From Christiangramia sp. (lineage in GTDB: Bacteria > Bacteroidota > Bacteroidia > Flavobacteriales > Flavobacteriaceae): a stretch of DNA of 8,564 nt. Under the pieces are notes generated by a model. It worked only from the letters and a program-made list of their open reading frames with translations, had not been told where the DNA came from and ran no database searches. The stretch lies in assembly GCA_024635735.1 (NCBI GenBank), contig JAGXII010000053.1, positions 1 through 8,564 of the forward strand. The letters run 5' to 3'. Positions 1-7,382 of this stretch are shown one piece after another; positions within the stretch are counted from its first letter, which is position 1, and each line of letters opens with the position of its first letter. A program made the translations under genes and the position numbers.

Positions 1-664
1 CCCTGGTGGCAGGTGTATCGGGAAAATATGGAGGAACAGGAACGTTTTCAGGCTTTACCGTTAGAGTTTTGTCTTCATATTTCCATAATTTACTTTCATG
101 GGTGTCTTCAATATTAAAGACGGCAAAAAACGGCTGTCCGTTTTCCCGATTTCTCCAGTGAGCTTTTGAACTATTCTCATCCCAGGCAGAAATGGGTGGT
201 GCAAATTGGTAATCGGTTTTTTTATGATTTGTGCAATAGTATCCTTCGGCTCTTAAATATTCTGTAAAACATTTCACCTCTGGTGGCACTACCGCAGAAT
301 ACTCTCTAATTTTATTTCCTTCGATATCTGTGCGTCCAATATCCTTCCTGTATTTTCTTTTCCCCCATCCCTGGACATCTTTAGCGGTTCGCATATGAAC
401 GGTTCCCAAAGACATAGGTTGCATTCCGGTTATCAGTGATGATCGACTGGGAGCGCAAACACCTACCGTGGTAAAAGCATTATCATAAATTAAAGATTCC
501 TGAGCCAGTAAGTCGAGATTAGGAGTTTTGGCAGTATTATCTCCGTAAAAAGATAAGTCAGGGCTAATATCTTCTACAGTAATCCATAAAATATTAGGAT
601 TTTCCTGAGCCGACAGACCAAAACCGAAAGAAAATATACTTAATAAAAGGAGTATGTTTTTCAT
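1..664 (-). CDS. Sulfatase, heparan N-sulfatase (SGSH)-like, N-terminal part (runs off window)
   Basis: Partial type I (formylglycine-dependent) sulfatase that hydrolyses a sulfate ester or sulfamate on a glycan, probably in the periplasm or at the cell surface. I translated this stretch by hand; 221 codons are visible and the frame stays open to base 1. The start is the ATG at 664, followed by a signal peptide (MKNILLLLSIFSFGFGLSAQ) that supports this choice. The core begins with NPNILWITVEDIS near residues 22-34, where the usual metal-binding Asp-Asp pair is Glu31-Asp32. The active-site motif is Cys70-Ala-Pro-Ser-Arg74, so Cys70 is the formylglycine precursor. A KTDYQF segment near 149-154 and a T-H-E segment around His189 fit the SGSH-like group (probably the S1_8 type; subfamily is inference). 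It lies 23 bases downstream of the GH3 stop and is probably cotranscribed with it. The C-terminal half, with the rest of the metal site, is outside the window. The sulfatase call is firm; the substrate is not known. Confidence 0.9.
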   Translation of the reverse strand, partial: MKNILLLLSIFSFGFGLSAQENPNILWITVEDISPDLSFYGDNTAKTPNLDLLAQESLIYDNAFTTVGVCAPSRSSLITGMQPMSLGTVHMRTAKDVQGWGKRKYRKDIGRTDIEGNKIREYSAVVPPEVKCFTEYLRAEGYYCTNHKKTDYQFAPPISAWDENSSKAHWRNRENGQPFFAVFNIEDTHESKLWKYEDKTLTVKPENVPVPPYFPDTPATR

Positions 665-687
665 AAGATATATTTATGCCATTCCTG

Positions 688-2880
688 TTATTTTATAAGG
701 TCAATCTTTACTTTTTGGCGAATATCTTTAGAAGAACTCCCTATCCCTATTACATATTCTCCAGGTCTTATATCCCAATCTTTTTTATCTGTATTCCAAA
801 ACGAGAAATCTGTGGTATCTAAATTAAATTCTACCATTTCACTTTCTGAAGTATCTATATAAATCTTCTTATATCCTTTTAATTCCTTCTTAGGTCGATC
901 AAAATTATCATCAGGACTAAAAATGTACAGTTGCACAATTTCAGCTCCATCAAGTTCACCTGTATTTTTGATTTTAAGTTTTAAGGTAACGGAATCATCT
1001 TTCCCTAATCTTTTTGAAGAGATTTCAATATCGTCATATTTAAAGGAAGTATATGATAATCCAAACCCGAAAGGGAATTGGACATCTATATTATTCTTAT
1101 CATACCAACGATAGCCAATGTAAATGCCCTCGTCGTAATTTATTGGAAGATTCCCGTATTTATTGTAAATCTCTTTAGATCCTCCACGGTTACCTTTTCG
1201 AAAAATACTACCATCAGGAAGAATATTATAAGCTTTTGCCGGACTGTCTTCAAACTCTTTTTCTATACTAAACGGTAATTTACCTGAAGCATTTACATTG
1301 CCGCTTATAACATTGGCCATTGCAGTACCTGCTTCCTGACCCAGGAGATAATTAAATACCAGGCCTTTTACTTTCCCTAACCAGGGCATTGAAAAACCAT
1401 TTCCACCGGAAAATAATACCACGAGATTTTCACTCAATCCTGCATAATGACTAATTTTAGAATTAAATTCAGAATTATTAAAAGGAATATCCATTCCTTC
1501 TCCCGCCGGCTTCTCCACAAAGTATAGCACTACCTCAGCAGATTCGATATCTTGATCTTCCGGATCTTCCAGGTAAGTCAGGCTTTCACCATATACTTTT
1601 TTAAGTCCGCTTAAATAATTTACATGTTCATAACCCTTCACCCTTCCACTTCCTCTTCCAGCATATGCGTTTATGGCCGATTGAGAACCAATAACTAATA
1701 TTTTACGAGAATCATTTGGTTTCAAGGGTAAAATATGATCCTCATTTTTCAAAATGGTAATCGCTTCTTCAGCAGTTTGCCTTGCTATTTTTTTATGATC
1801 TTTTATACGCTCCACTAATTCAGGATTGCGATAGGGCCTGTCATAAATACCTGCTTTAAAAAATGTATACAGATTATAGAAGACCATTTTATCAAGGTCT
1901 TTTTCTATTTGTGCTTTTTTTTCAGGATGCGCTTCTATTTCTTTTTTTATGTAATCAGCAAAAAGTGTATTATTAGACATTAGTAAACTTTGACCAGATT
2001 CTATAATTTCATCCTGTTTTTCTGGCCAGTACATACTATTGGCCCAATCGCTCATCACAATTCCCTGAAAATCATATTGATCCCTTAAAACCTGTTGAGT
2101 TAGTTCCTTATTTGCCGCGCCCTGGAAGCCGTTAACCATATTATTCCCATCCATAATCGCCAATGCGCCAGCTTCTTCAATCGTAGCTTTAAATGGAGGT
2201 AAATAAATTTCGTGAAGCGCTCTTTCCCCCACTTTTACATTAGCTACGTGCCTTGCAAGTTCCTGTTCATTAGCAATAAAATGTTTTACGGTGGCCAGCG
2301 TCCCTAAACTTTGCATTCCTTTTACATAAGAAACTGCGATAGAAGAGGTTAAAAAAGGATCTTCTCCATAATATTCATAATTTCTTCCTCCTTCTGAATT
2401 TCGATACATATTAACACCAGGACCCAGCAAAACATTAATTCCCCAGGCCCGGCATTCCTCGCTTATACTTTGAGCATATTTGTAAGCAAGTGAATCATTC
2501 CAGGTTGCGGCAAGCGCGAGGGAAGATGGGAATGCCGTTGAGAATTCAGCCTCAATACAGCTTTTTCTGGCATTAATACCCTGTGATGCATCAGAAAAAA
2601 AGACTGGCGGAATACCCAGTTTTGGGATATCGGGGAAATACATGTGGTTCCATCCACCCGTTAGTTCTAACTTTTCTTCAAAACTGAGTCTCTTAATAAC
2701 ATCCCGGGCTCTTTCTTCAGCAGAAACCAAGGTATCGGAGTATACTTCACCAGAGGTTTCCGGATGCATATAAATTGGACGAAAATTCTTTTTGCAAAGA
2801 TCAAAATTGATATTTTCCTGGGCTTTTATACTAAAAAAAGATGATAGAACTAAAATGGTAAATAAAAGAAACCTTTTCAT
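688..2880 (-). CDS. Glycoside hydrolase family 3 (beta-glucosidase/beta-xylosidase-like), exported
   Basis: Retaining exo-glycosidase of family GH3, expected to release single beta-linked sugars (glucose, xylose or similar) from the non-reducing end of oligosaccharides in the periplasm. The 730-residue protein starts with a signal peptide (about residues 1-20, ending SIKA before QEN). The N-terminal barrel domain shows F-S-D97-A-S-Q-G, the GRNYEYYGEDP block at 165-175, the substrate-binding Lys199-His200-Phe and the nucleophile motif V-M-S-Asp278-Trp. The second, alpha/beta sandwich domain carries GRGSGRV at 408-414 and the likely acid/base Glu461 in G-E-G-M-D; the Arg that often follows the Asp is Ile here. 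A fibronectin III-like domain fills about 605-730. Length and domain order are normal for GH3. The ATG at 2880 is 3 bases below the preceding sulfatase stop (TAA at 2884-2886), which suggests translational coupling. Family assignment is very secure. Sugar specificity cannot be read from the motifs; the sulfatase neighbours suggest it acts on desulfated oligosaccharides. Confidence 0.96.
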   Translation of the reverse strand: MKRFLLFTILVLSSFFSIKAQENINFDLCKKNFRPIYMHPETSGEVYSDTLVSAEERARDVIKRLSFEEKLELTGGWNHMYFPDIPKLGIPPVFFSDASQGINARKSCIEAEFSTAFPSSLALAATWNDSLAYKYAQSISEECRAWGINVLLGPGVNMYRNSEGGRNYEYYGEDPFLTSSIAVSYVKGMQSLGTLATVKHFIANEQELARHVANVKVGERALHEIYLPPFKATIEEAGALAIMDGNNMVNGFQGAANKELTQQVLRDQYDFQGIVMSDWANSMYWPEKQDEIIESGQSLLMSNNTLFADYIKKEIEAHPEKKAQIEKDLDKMVFYNLYTFFKAGIYDRPYRNPELVERIKDHKKIARQTAEEAITILKNEDHILPLKPNDSRKILVIGSQSAINAYAGRGSGRVKGYEHVNYLSGLKKVYGESLTYLEDPEDQDIESAEVVLYFVEKPAGEGMDIPFNNSEFNSKISHYAGLSENLVVLFSGGNGFSMPWLGKVKGLVFNYLLGQEAGTAMANVISGNVNASGKLPFSIEKEFEDSPAKAYNILPDGSIFRKGNRGGSKEIYNKYGNLPINYDEGIYIGYRWYDKNNIDVQFPFGFGLSYTSFKYDDIEISSKRLGKDDSVTLKLKIKNTGELDGAEIVQLYIFSPDDNFDRPKKELKGYKKIYIDTSESEMVEFNLDTTDFSFWNTDKKDWDIRPGEYVIGIGSSSKDIRQKVKIDLIK

Positions 2881-2883
2881 ATA

Positions 2884-4440
2884 TTAATTATTATCCTTTT
2901 CTGAATCTTCCTTTAGTAAATAATCTGGAAATTTTGCCGAAGGAGAACGGCTTTTATTACGCAGATTATGCTGTCTTCCTGAATCTGGATACAGCGGAAT
3001 ATACATCCCGCCGGTCTCTTCCAGGATTTCAAACATTTTATTATTTAGGTGTTGTATCGTGTCTTTTAATTTTCTTTCATTGATAAGATTTTCTGATTCT
3101 AAAGGATCATTTTTTAAATCATAAAGCTCATCAGAATCCCAGATTCCATAATAATGAATATACTTATATCTATCCCCGCGTAAGGCATGTATAGTTGGAG
3201 TCTGCGGGAAATTACGCTCCCAGTAATATTCATAAAGTAAATTTTTCCGCCATGTAATCTCATTTCCTTTAAGTAATGGAAGAAAACTTTTACCGTCCAT
3301 ATATCCAGGAGGCTCAAGTCCTGCAGCTTCGAGAAATGTGGGAGCAATATCAATATTGGCAACCACCTCTTCAACTCTTGTTTTGGGTTTTATAATATCT
3401 GGACAATGGGCAATCATGGGAACCTTCATAGAAGCTTCGTAAGCGGTTCTTTTATCTATTAGACCATGCTCGCCAAATTGAAAACCATTATCGCCCATGT
3501 AGATTATTAAAGTTGACTTGTATAATCCTTTTTGCTTTAAGTAATCCATTATACGGCCAACATTTTCGTCTACACCATATAATGTCTCCATATAATTTTG
3601 ATAATATTCTTCAATATCTAAATCGCTATGGTAAGGAAAATCTACGCCGTGCCACGAATTACGCTGATTTTGAACCCAAATAGGAGCGCCTTCAAGGTTA
3701 GAACTATCCATAGTAAAAGGTGGTGTGAATTTTTTTCCGCTAAACATATTTTTATGCCTTTTAGCGGGAATAAAATTACTATGAACACCTTTATGAGAGA
3801 GGTAAAGCATAAATGGCTGGTTTTTATGCCTGTTTTGAAGAAATTCAAGAGCATAATCTGTCAGCTCATCTGTAATATATCCTTTTTGGGGCACATGTTT
3901 TCCATTTACGTTCAATCCGTTTTTATTTGGATAATAAGAACCCTGGCCTTTAAATGAAACCCAATAATCAAAACCTCTTTGCGGATCATCAAAATTTCCG
4001 CCTATATGCCATTTTCCAATCATGGCTGTTTGGTAGCCTGCTTCCTGAAGATATTGCGAGTAGAAAACCAAATCTTTGGAAACCGGATGTTGGTTATCAA
4101 TCACTTTATGCTTATGTGCATATAAACCGGTAAGTATGGAAGCTCTGGAAGGCGAGCACAAAGAAGTGGTTACAAATGCATTTGGAAGATATGCACCATC
4201 ATTTGCCAGTTCATCTAAATTAGGAGTTTGAACAAAAGAATCTTTATTTAAAAAACTTAGAGCATCATATCTATGATCATCTGTTAAAATAAAAATTATA
4301 TTCCTCGGTTCAGAATCAGGATTTTTGTCAAGTTTCAATGAAGCTCCTTTTTGCTGAACGTCTATGCTCTGAGAAAACAAACCAACAGTGTGAAAAAGCA
4401 ATAATAAAATAAGATTCCTGGATAAATTCTTAAAAGCCAT
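2884..4440 (-). CDS. Sulfatase (type I, Cys-type), exported
   Basis: Intact 518-residue formylglycine-dependent sulfatase acting outside the cytoplasm on a sulfated glycan. A hydrophobic signal segment covers about residues 9-23, ending LFSQ. The core shows the metal-binding pair Asp54-Asp55 in ILTDDHRYDA, the active-site motif Cys95-Ser-Pro-Ser-Arg99 followed by ASILTGLY, and Gly-Lys143-Trp-His145. It continues with His216-Lys-Gly-Val-His220, metal-ligand Asp317-Asn318 in YMGDNGFQFGEHG, and a likely catalytic Lys330. The C-terminal subdomain has the typical RGDRYKYIHYY (421-431) and ELYDLKNDPLESENL (438-452) blocks. Every residue expected of an active sulfatase that I can recognise is present. 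The HKGVH...PAKRH pattern recalls the S1_7/S1_11-like groups, but that placement is only an impression. Its ATG lies 5 bases after the FGE stop, so enzyme and maturase are adjacent and probably cotranslated. The substrate position (2-, 4- or 6-O-sulfate) cannot be told from the sequence. Confidence 0.95.
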   Translation of the reverse strand: MAFKNLSRNLILLLLFHTVGLFSQSIDVQQKGASLKLDKNPDSEPRNIIFILTDDHRYDALSFLNKDSFVQTPNLDELANDGAYLPNAFVTTSLCSPSRASILTGLYAHKHKVIDNQHPVSKDLVFYSQYLQEAGYQTAMIGKWHIGGNFDDPQRGFDYWVSFKGQGSYYPNKNGLNVNGKHVPQKGYITDELTDYALEFLQNRHKNQPFMLYLSHKGVHSNFIPAKRHKNMFSGKKFTPPFTMDSSNLEGAPIWVQNQRNSWHGVDFPYHSDLDIEEYYQNYMETLYGVDENVGRIMDYLKQKGLYKSTLIIYMGDNGFQFGEHGLIDKRTAYEASMKVPMIAHCPDIIKPKTRVEEVVANIDIAPTFLEAAGLEPPGYMDGKSFLPLLKGNEITWRKNLLYEYYWERNFPQTPTIHALRGDRYKYIHYYGIWDSDELYDLKNDPLESENLINERKLKDTIQHLNNKMFEILEETGGMYIPLYPDSGRQHNLRNKSRSPSAKFPDYLLKEDSEKDNN

Positions 4441-4445
4441 AGCTG

Positions 4446-5570
4446 CTATTCTTCAGAATTTTTAACCATCTCGGGTGTTGCTACAGCTCTAAAACCTAAA
4501 TGTTCATGTGAGGAATCGAGAGAATTAGCCATGCGGGCAGATATTCTATAGCTCGCACAATAGGAATCGCTGCATAAAAAAGAGCCACCTTTTATTACCT
4601 TTTCCTTAATTCTTGGATTATTCGGATTATAGGCTACACTGGCTCCGACAGGATCTTTAGCAGTTCCGAAACTTTCCTGCTCTTTATAATAATTCACATT
4701 ATACCAGTCTTTAGTACATTCCCATACATTGCCTGCCATATCATACAAGCCATATTTATTTTCAGGATAAGATTTTACCGGAGCCAAACCTTCGAATCCA
4801 TCTTTCTTGGTGTTATTTTTTGGAAATTCACCTTCCCAGGTATTTGCCATTTTTGATAATTGCGTTTCATCTGTTCCCCAGGTAAAATAAGCGTCGGGAT
4901 TTCCACCGCGAGCGGCATATTCCCATTCCGCTTCTGTTGGAAGTCTTTTACCCGCCCATTCGCAATAAGCCTTTGCATCTTCAAACGCGACATGAACCAC
5001 GGGATAATTATCCTTGCCTTCTAAATTGCTATCCGGACCTTTTGGATGTCTCCAGTTCGCCCCAATTTTCCATTCCCACCATTGAGAATAATCGTAAAGA
5101 TTGGGTACGCTTTCTTTCGTTTTTTTAAATATTAATGAACCTGGCTGAAGAATAGAATCTGCAGGTTTGGGTGTTCCCTCCGGTAATTGCTTTTTTATTT
5201 CTTCCCAATCTAATTCTCTTTCGGCGACCGTTACATAACCGGTTTCATCAACAAATTTTTTGAATTCTGCATTTGTAACTTCAGTTTTATCTATAAAAAA
5301 TCCATCCAAGATAACTTCATGTGCAGGTTTTTCATGATCCATCGCCATTTTATCCCCTGGTCGTGACCCCTGAACAAATTTTCCTCCGGGGATCCATACC
5401 ATTCCTTCAGGAGCCTCTATACCTTCAGGCTTTTCCACTATTACCGCATCCTTAATATCCTGAGACATTTCAGTTTCATGATTTAAACCAATTTCTTTTT
5501 TTTGATCCTTACAGCTTAGAAATCCTACGCTTAATAGTATTATTAAGAATGTATTTTGAATTTTTTTCAT
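4446..5570 (-). CDS. Formylglycine-generating enzyme (SUMF1/FGE family), lipoprotein signal
   Basis: Sulfatase-maturing oxidase that uses oxygen and copper to convert the Cys of C-x-P-x-R into formylglycine. The 374-residue protein begins with a lipoprotein signal (MKKIQNTFLIILLSVGFLSC, lipobox L-S-Cys20), so it is expected to be membrane anchored outside the cytoplasm. A charged linker runs to about 50 and the FGE domain from about 55 to 365. Clear landmarks are GMVWIPGGKFVQGS (56-69), FFIDKTEVTNAEF (91-103), ANWRHPKGPDSNL (171-183), AGKRLPTEAEWEYAARGG (206-223), YGLYDMAGNVWECTKDWY (273-290) and KGGSFLC...YC...YR around 327-342. Cys333 and Cys338 match the spacing of the copper-binding pair of human SUMF1 (Cys336/Cys341), and the nearby LDSS and LGFRA blocks also match. 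These residues distinguish a true FGE from the many noncatalytic FGE-like domain proteins. It follows the interrupted sulfatase by 24 bases and precedes the next sulfatase by 5. Confidence in function is high; localisation is inferred from the signal. Confidence 0.95.
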   Translation of the reverse strand: MKKIQNTFLIILLSVGFLSCKDQKKEIGLNHETEMSQDIKDAVIVEKPEGIEAPEGMVWIPGGKFVQGSRPGDKMAMDHEKPAHEVILDGFFIDKTEVTNAEFKKFVDETGYVTVAERELDWEEIKKQLPEGTPKPADSILQPGSLIFKKTKESVPNLYDYSQWWEWKIGANWRHPKGPDSNLEGKDNYPVVHVAFEDAKAYCEWAGKRLPTEAEWEYAARGGNPDAYFTWGTDETQLSKMANTWEGEFPKNNTKKDGFEGLAPVKSYPENKYGLYDMAGNVWECTKDWYNVNYYKEQESFGTAKDPVGASVAYNPNNPRIKEKVIKGGSFLCSDSYCASYRISARMANSLDSSHEHLGFRAVATPEMVKNSEE

Positions 5571-5594
5571 AAACTCTGTTTAAACTTTTTAAAT

Positions 5595-7361
5595 CTAATT
5601 TAGAATAGGTGCCATATACTGAGGCCTTAAAGATTCCTCCTTTTTTTCCCAGGGAGTTGGATAAACAGGTACTTTCTCTGCCCAATCCTTCCACATTTGA
5701 ACCATCTCTTTTAACTTCCCAGGATATGCACCAGAAACATCTATAGCTTCTGCTCTATCATTTTCAATATTATATAATTCCCATGGACCATTTTCATAAT
5801 ATTTCCACTTTCCATATCCACCATCCATGAGATTTCCCGTAGATACCAGCTTCCATTCTCCCATTCTCACCGCCCGGTTCATTTCATGCTCCCAGAAGAT
5901 AGCCTTTCTATCTAACTCTTTATCAGAAAAAGCGGGAACAAGACTAACACCCGCTACAGGAGTTATTTTATGTCCATTATAATTTTCGGGATATTCGGCT
6001 CCTGCAAGATCCAGTAAAGTTGGCATAATATCAATCACATTTCCAATTTGATCCCTATACTCTCCGTGACTTTCAATTCCCTTAGGCCAATAGACTATTA
6101 GAGGTGTTGCAATTCCGCCTTCGTGTACATAATGCTTATATTTTTTGAACGGTGTGTTGGATACCTGAGCCCAGGGTTTAAGGTAGGCCAAATAAGTATC
6201 TGCAGGTCCGGCCATTACTTTTTTTCCAGCCATTACAATCTCTCCATCTCTTGTAAGAGCTGGTATTCCATCGGGTTGAGTTTCATTCTCACCCAATGGT
6301 TTCATATTTTTCGCATTCCCGTTTATAGGTTTGGTTTGCCCTTCCGGACCTCCAAATCCGAGACCTTCCGCATTTCCTCCATTATCTTCAAGAAATAAAA
6401 TAACGGTGTTACCCAGTTGTCCGTTTTCTTTAAGTTTTTCAACTATTTTTCCAATTCCCTGGTCCATAATATCAACCATTGCCGCATAGGTTTCCATTCG
6501 GCGAGCCATGGCTTTTTTATCTTTTTCATCTTCCCACGCTATAGCATCTAATGGAGGAAGAATTACATCTTTATCTATCAGGCCTATTTCCTTCATTTTT
6601 TCAAGTCGCTTTTTCCGCACGGCATCCCAACCCTTATCATATCTTCCCTGATATTTAGCAATTTCTTCTTCAGGTGCCTGCATGGGCCAGTGAGCTGCTG
6701 TATATGACATATATAGGAAAAATGGCGCTTCCTGATCATCTTCTTCTATAAACTTCAAAGCATTATCTGTAATTGCATCGGTAAAATAATAATTATCGGG
6801 CTTGTATTCAGGATCATTAAAAGGGCTGATTAATGTATTATTACGACACAGGGTTCCCGGATCGTAAAAACTTCCGGCACCTTTCAAAATCCCATAAAAT
6901 TTATCAAATCCTCTTTGAATTGGCCAATTATAATTCGGACTATCCTGAGTGGTATTCTTTTCATATTGAAGATGTCACTTTCCCGTCATATAAGTATGAT
7001 ATCCAGCCTGTTTTAAAACCTGAGCAATAGTTACGCTATTTTCATTTAATTCAGCCTGATAGCCCGGCAGATCATGATCTACGGCATCCATCCAACCCAT
7101 TCCGGCCTGATGCGGATACAAGCCCGTCATTAATGACGCTCTGGTGGGACAACATCTTGCCTGATTATAAAATTGCCTGAACCTGATCCCGTTCTTTGCC
7201 AGATTATCCAGATTGGGAGTTTGAATCTCGCTTCCATAACAACCAATATCTGAATATCCCATATCATCTGACATGATCAAGATGATATTTGGTCGCTGCT
7301 GTGCAAAAATGCAGAAAACACTAAAAAGTATTAAAATGAAACTAAGCTTAAATTTCTGCAT
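5595..7361 (-). pseudogene. Arylsulfatase-type sulfatase interrupted by an in-frame TGA at codon 129
   Basis: A 589-codon sulfatase frame (588 residues if the stop is read as Trp) with one internal stop. Part one, codons 1-128, has a signal peptide (about 1-20, ending CIFA before QQRPN), metal-binding Asp32-Asp33 in IMSDDMGYSDIG, and the active-site motif Cys70-Cys-Pro-Thr-Arg74 followed by ASLMTGLYPHQAG. It ends TYMTGK and then TGA at 6975-6977, where GKWH is expected. The same frame continues with His130-Leu and runs uninterrupted to TAG at 5595. That part includes QRGFDKFYG (149-157), AAHWP (His224), LEDNGG with metal ligands Asp326-Asn327, HEGGIATPLIVYWPKG (about 413-428) and a C-terminal GEWKLV...WELYNIENDRAE block. 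The layout matches long arylsulfatases with CCPTR motifs (S1_4-like, inferred). Without readthrough only a 128-residue fragment lacking most of the active site is made. A separate gene starting at TTG 6887 is unlikely because it begins mid-domain without a signal peptide. Confidence 0.9.
6975..6977 (-). other. In-frame TGA replacing the Trp of the GKWH motif
   Basis: The coding strand reads ATG ACG GGA AAG TGA CAT CTT, that is M-T-G-K-stop-H-L. Sulfatases of this type have Trp (TGG) at this place; the intact sibling sulfatase at 2884-4440 has Gly-Lys-Trp-His at the corresponding site. One base explains it: + strand T at 6975 where C would be expected (G-to-A on the coding strand). The following base is C, giving the weak UGA-C termination context. 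All 14 other Trp codons in this frame are TGG, and every other visible gene end uses TAA or TAG. Confidence 0.95.
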
Positions 7362-7382
7362 ATCGAAGTATTAAAATGTCAA

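Noticed and set aside
3628..3957. Plus-strand open frame of 109 codons
   Set aside because: It lies entirely antisense within the well-conserved sulfatase at 2884-4440 and has no recognisable domain. The other short plus-strand frames are similar shadows.
5578..5585. Palindrome GTTTAAAC between the interrupted sulfatase and the FGE gene as an operator
   Set aside because: It is only 8 bases in a 24-base AT-rich gap inside an operon; chance is the better explanation.
5595..6887. A separate 430-residue sulfatase gene starting at TTG 6887
   Set aside because: It starts in the middle of the sulfatase domain, lacks a signal peptide and the C-x-P-x-R site, and is in exact frame with the upstream 128-codon fragment. 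It is the back part of one interrupted gene.
6975..6977. Selenocysteine insertion or a UGA=Trp genetic code
   Set aside because: The position is a conserved Trp, not Cys; no convincing selenocysteine-type hairpin was seen just downstream; all other Trp codons in this frame are TGG and no other gene contains an in-frame TGA, so recoding of the whole genome is unsupported.
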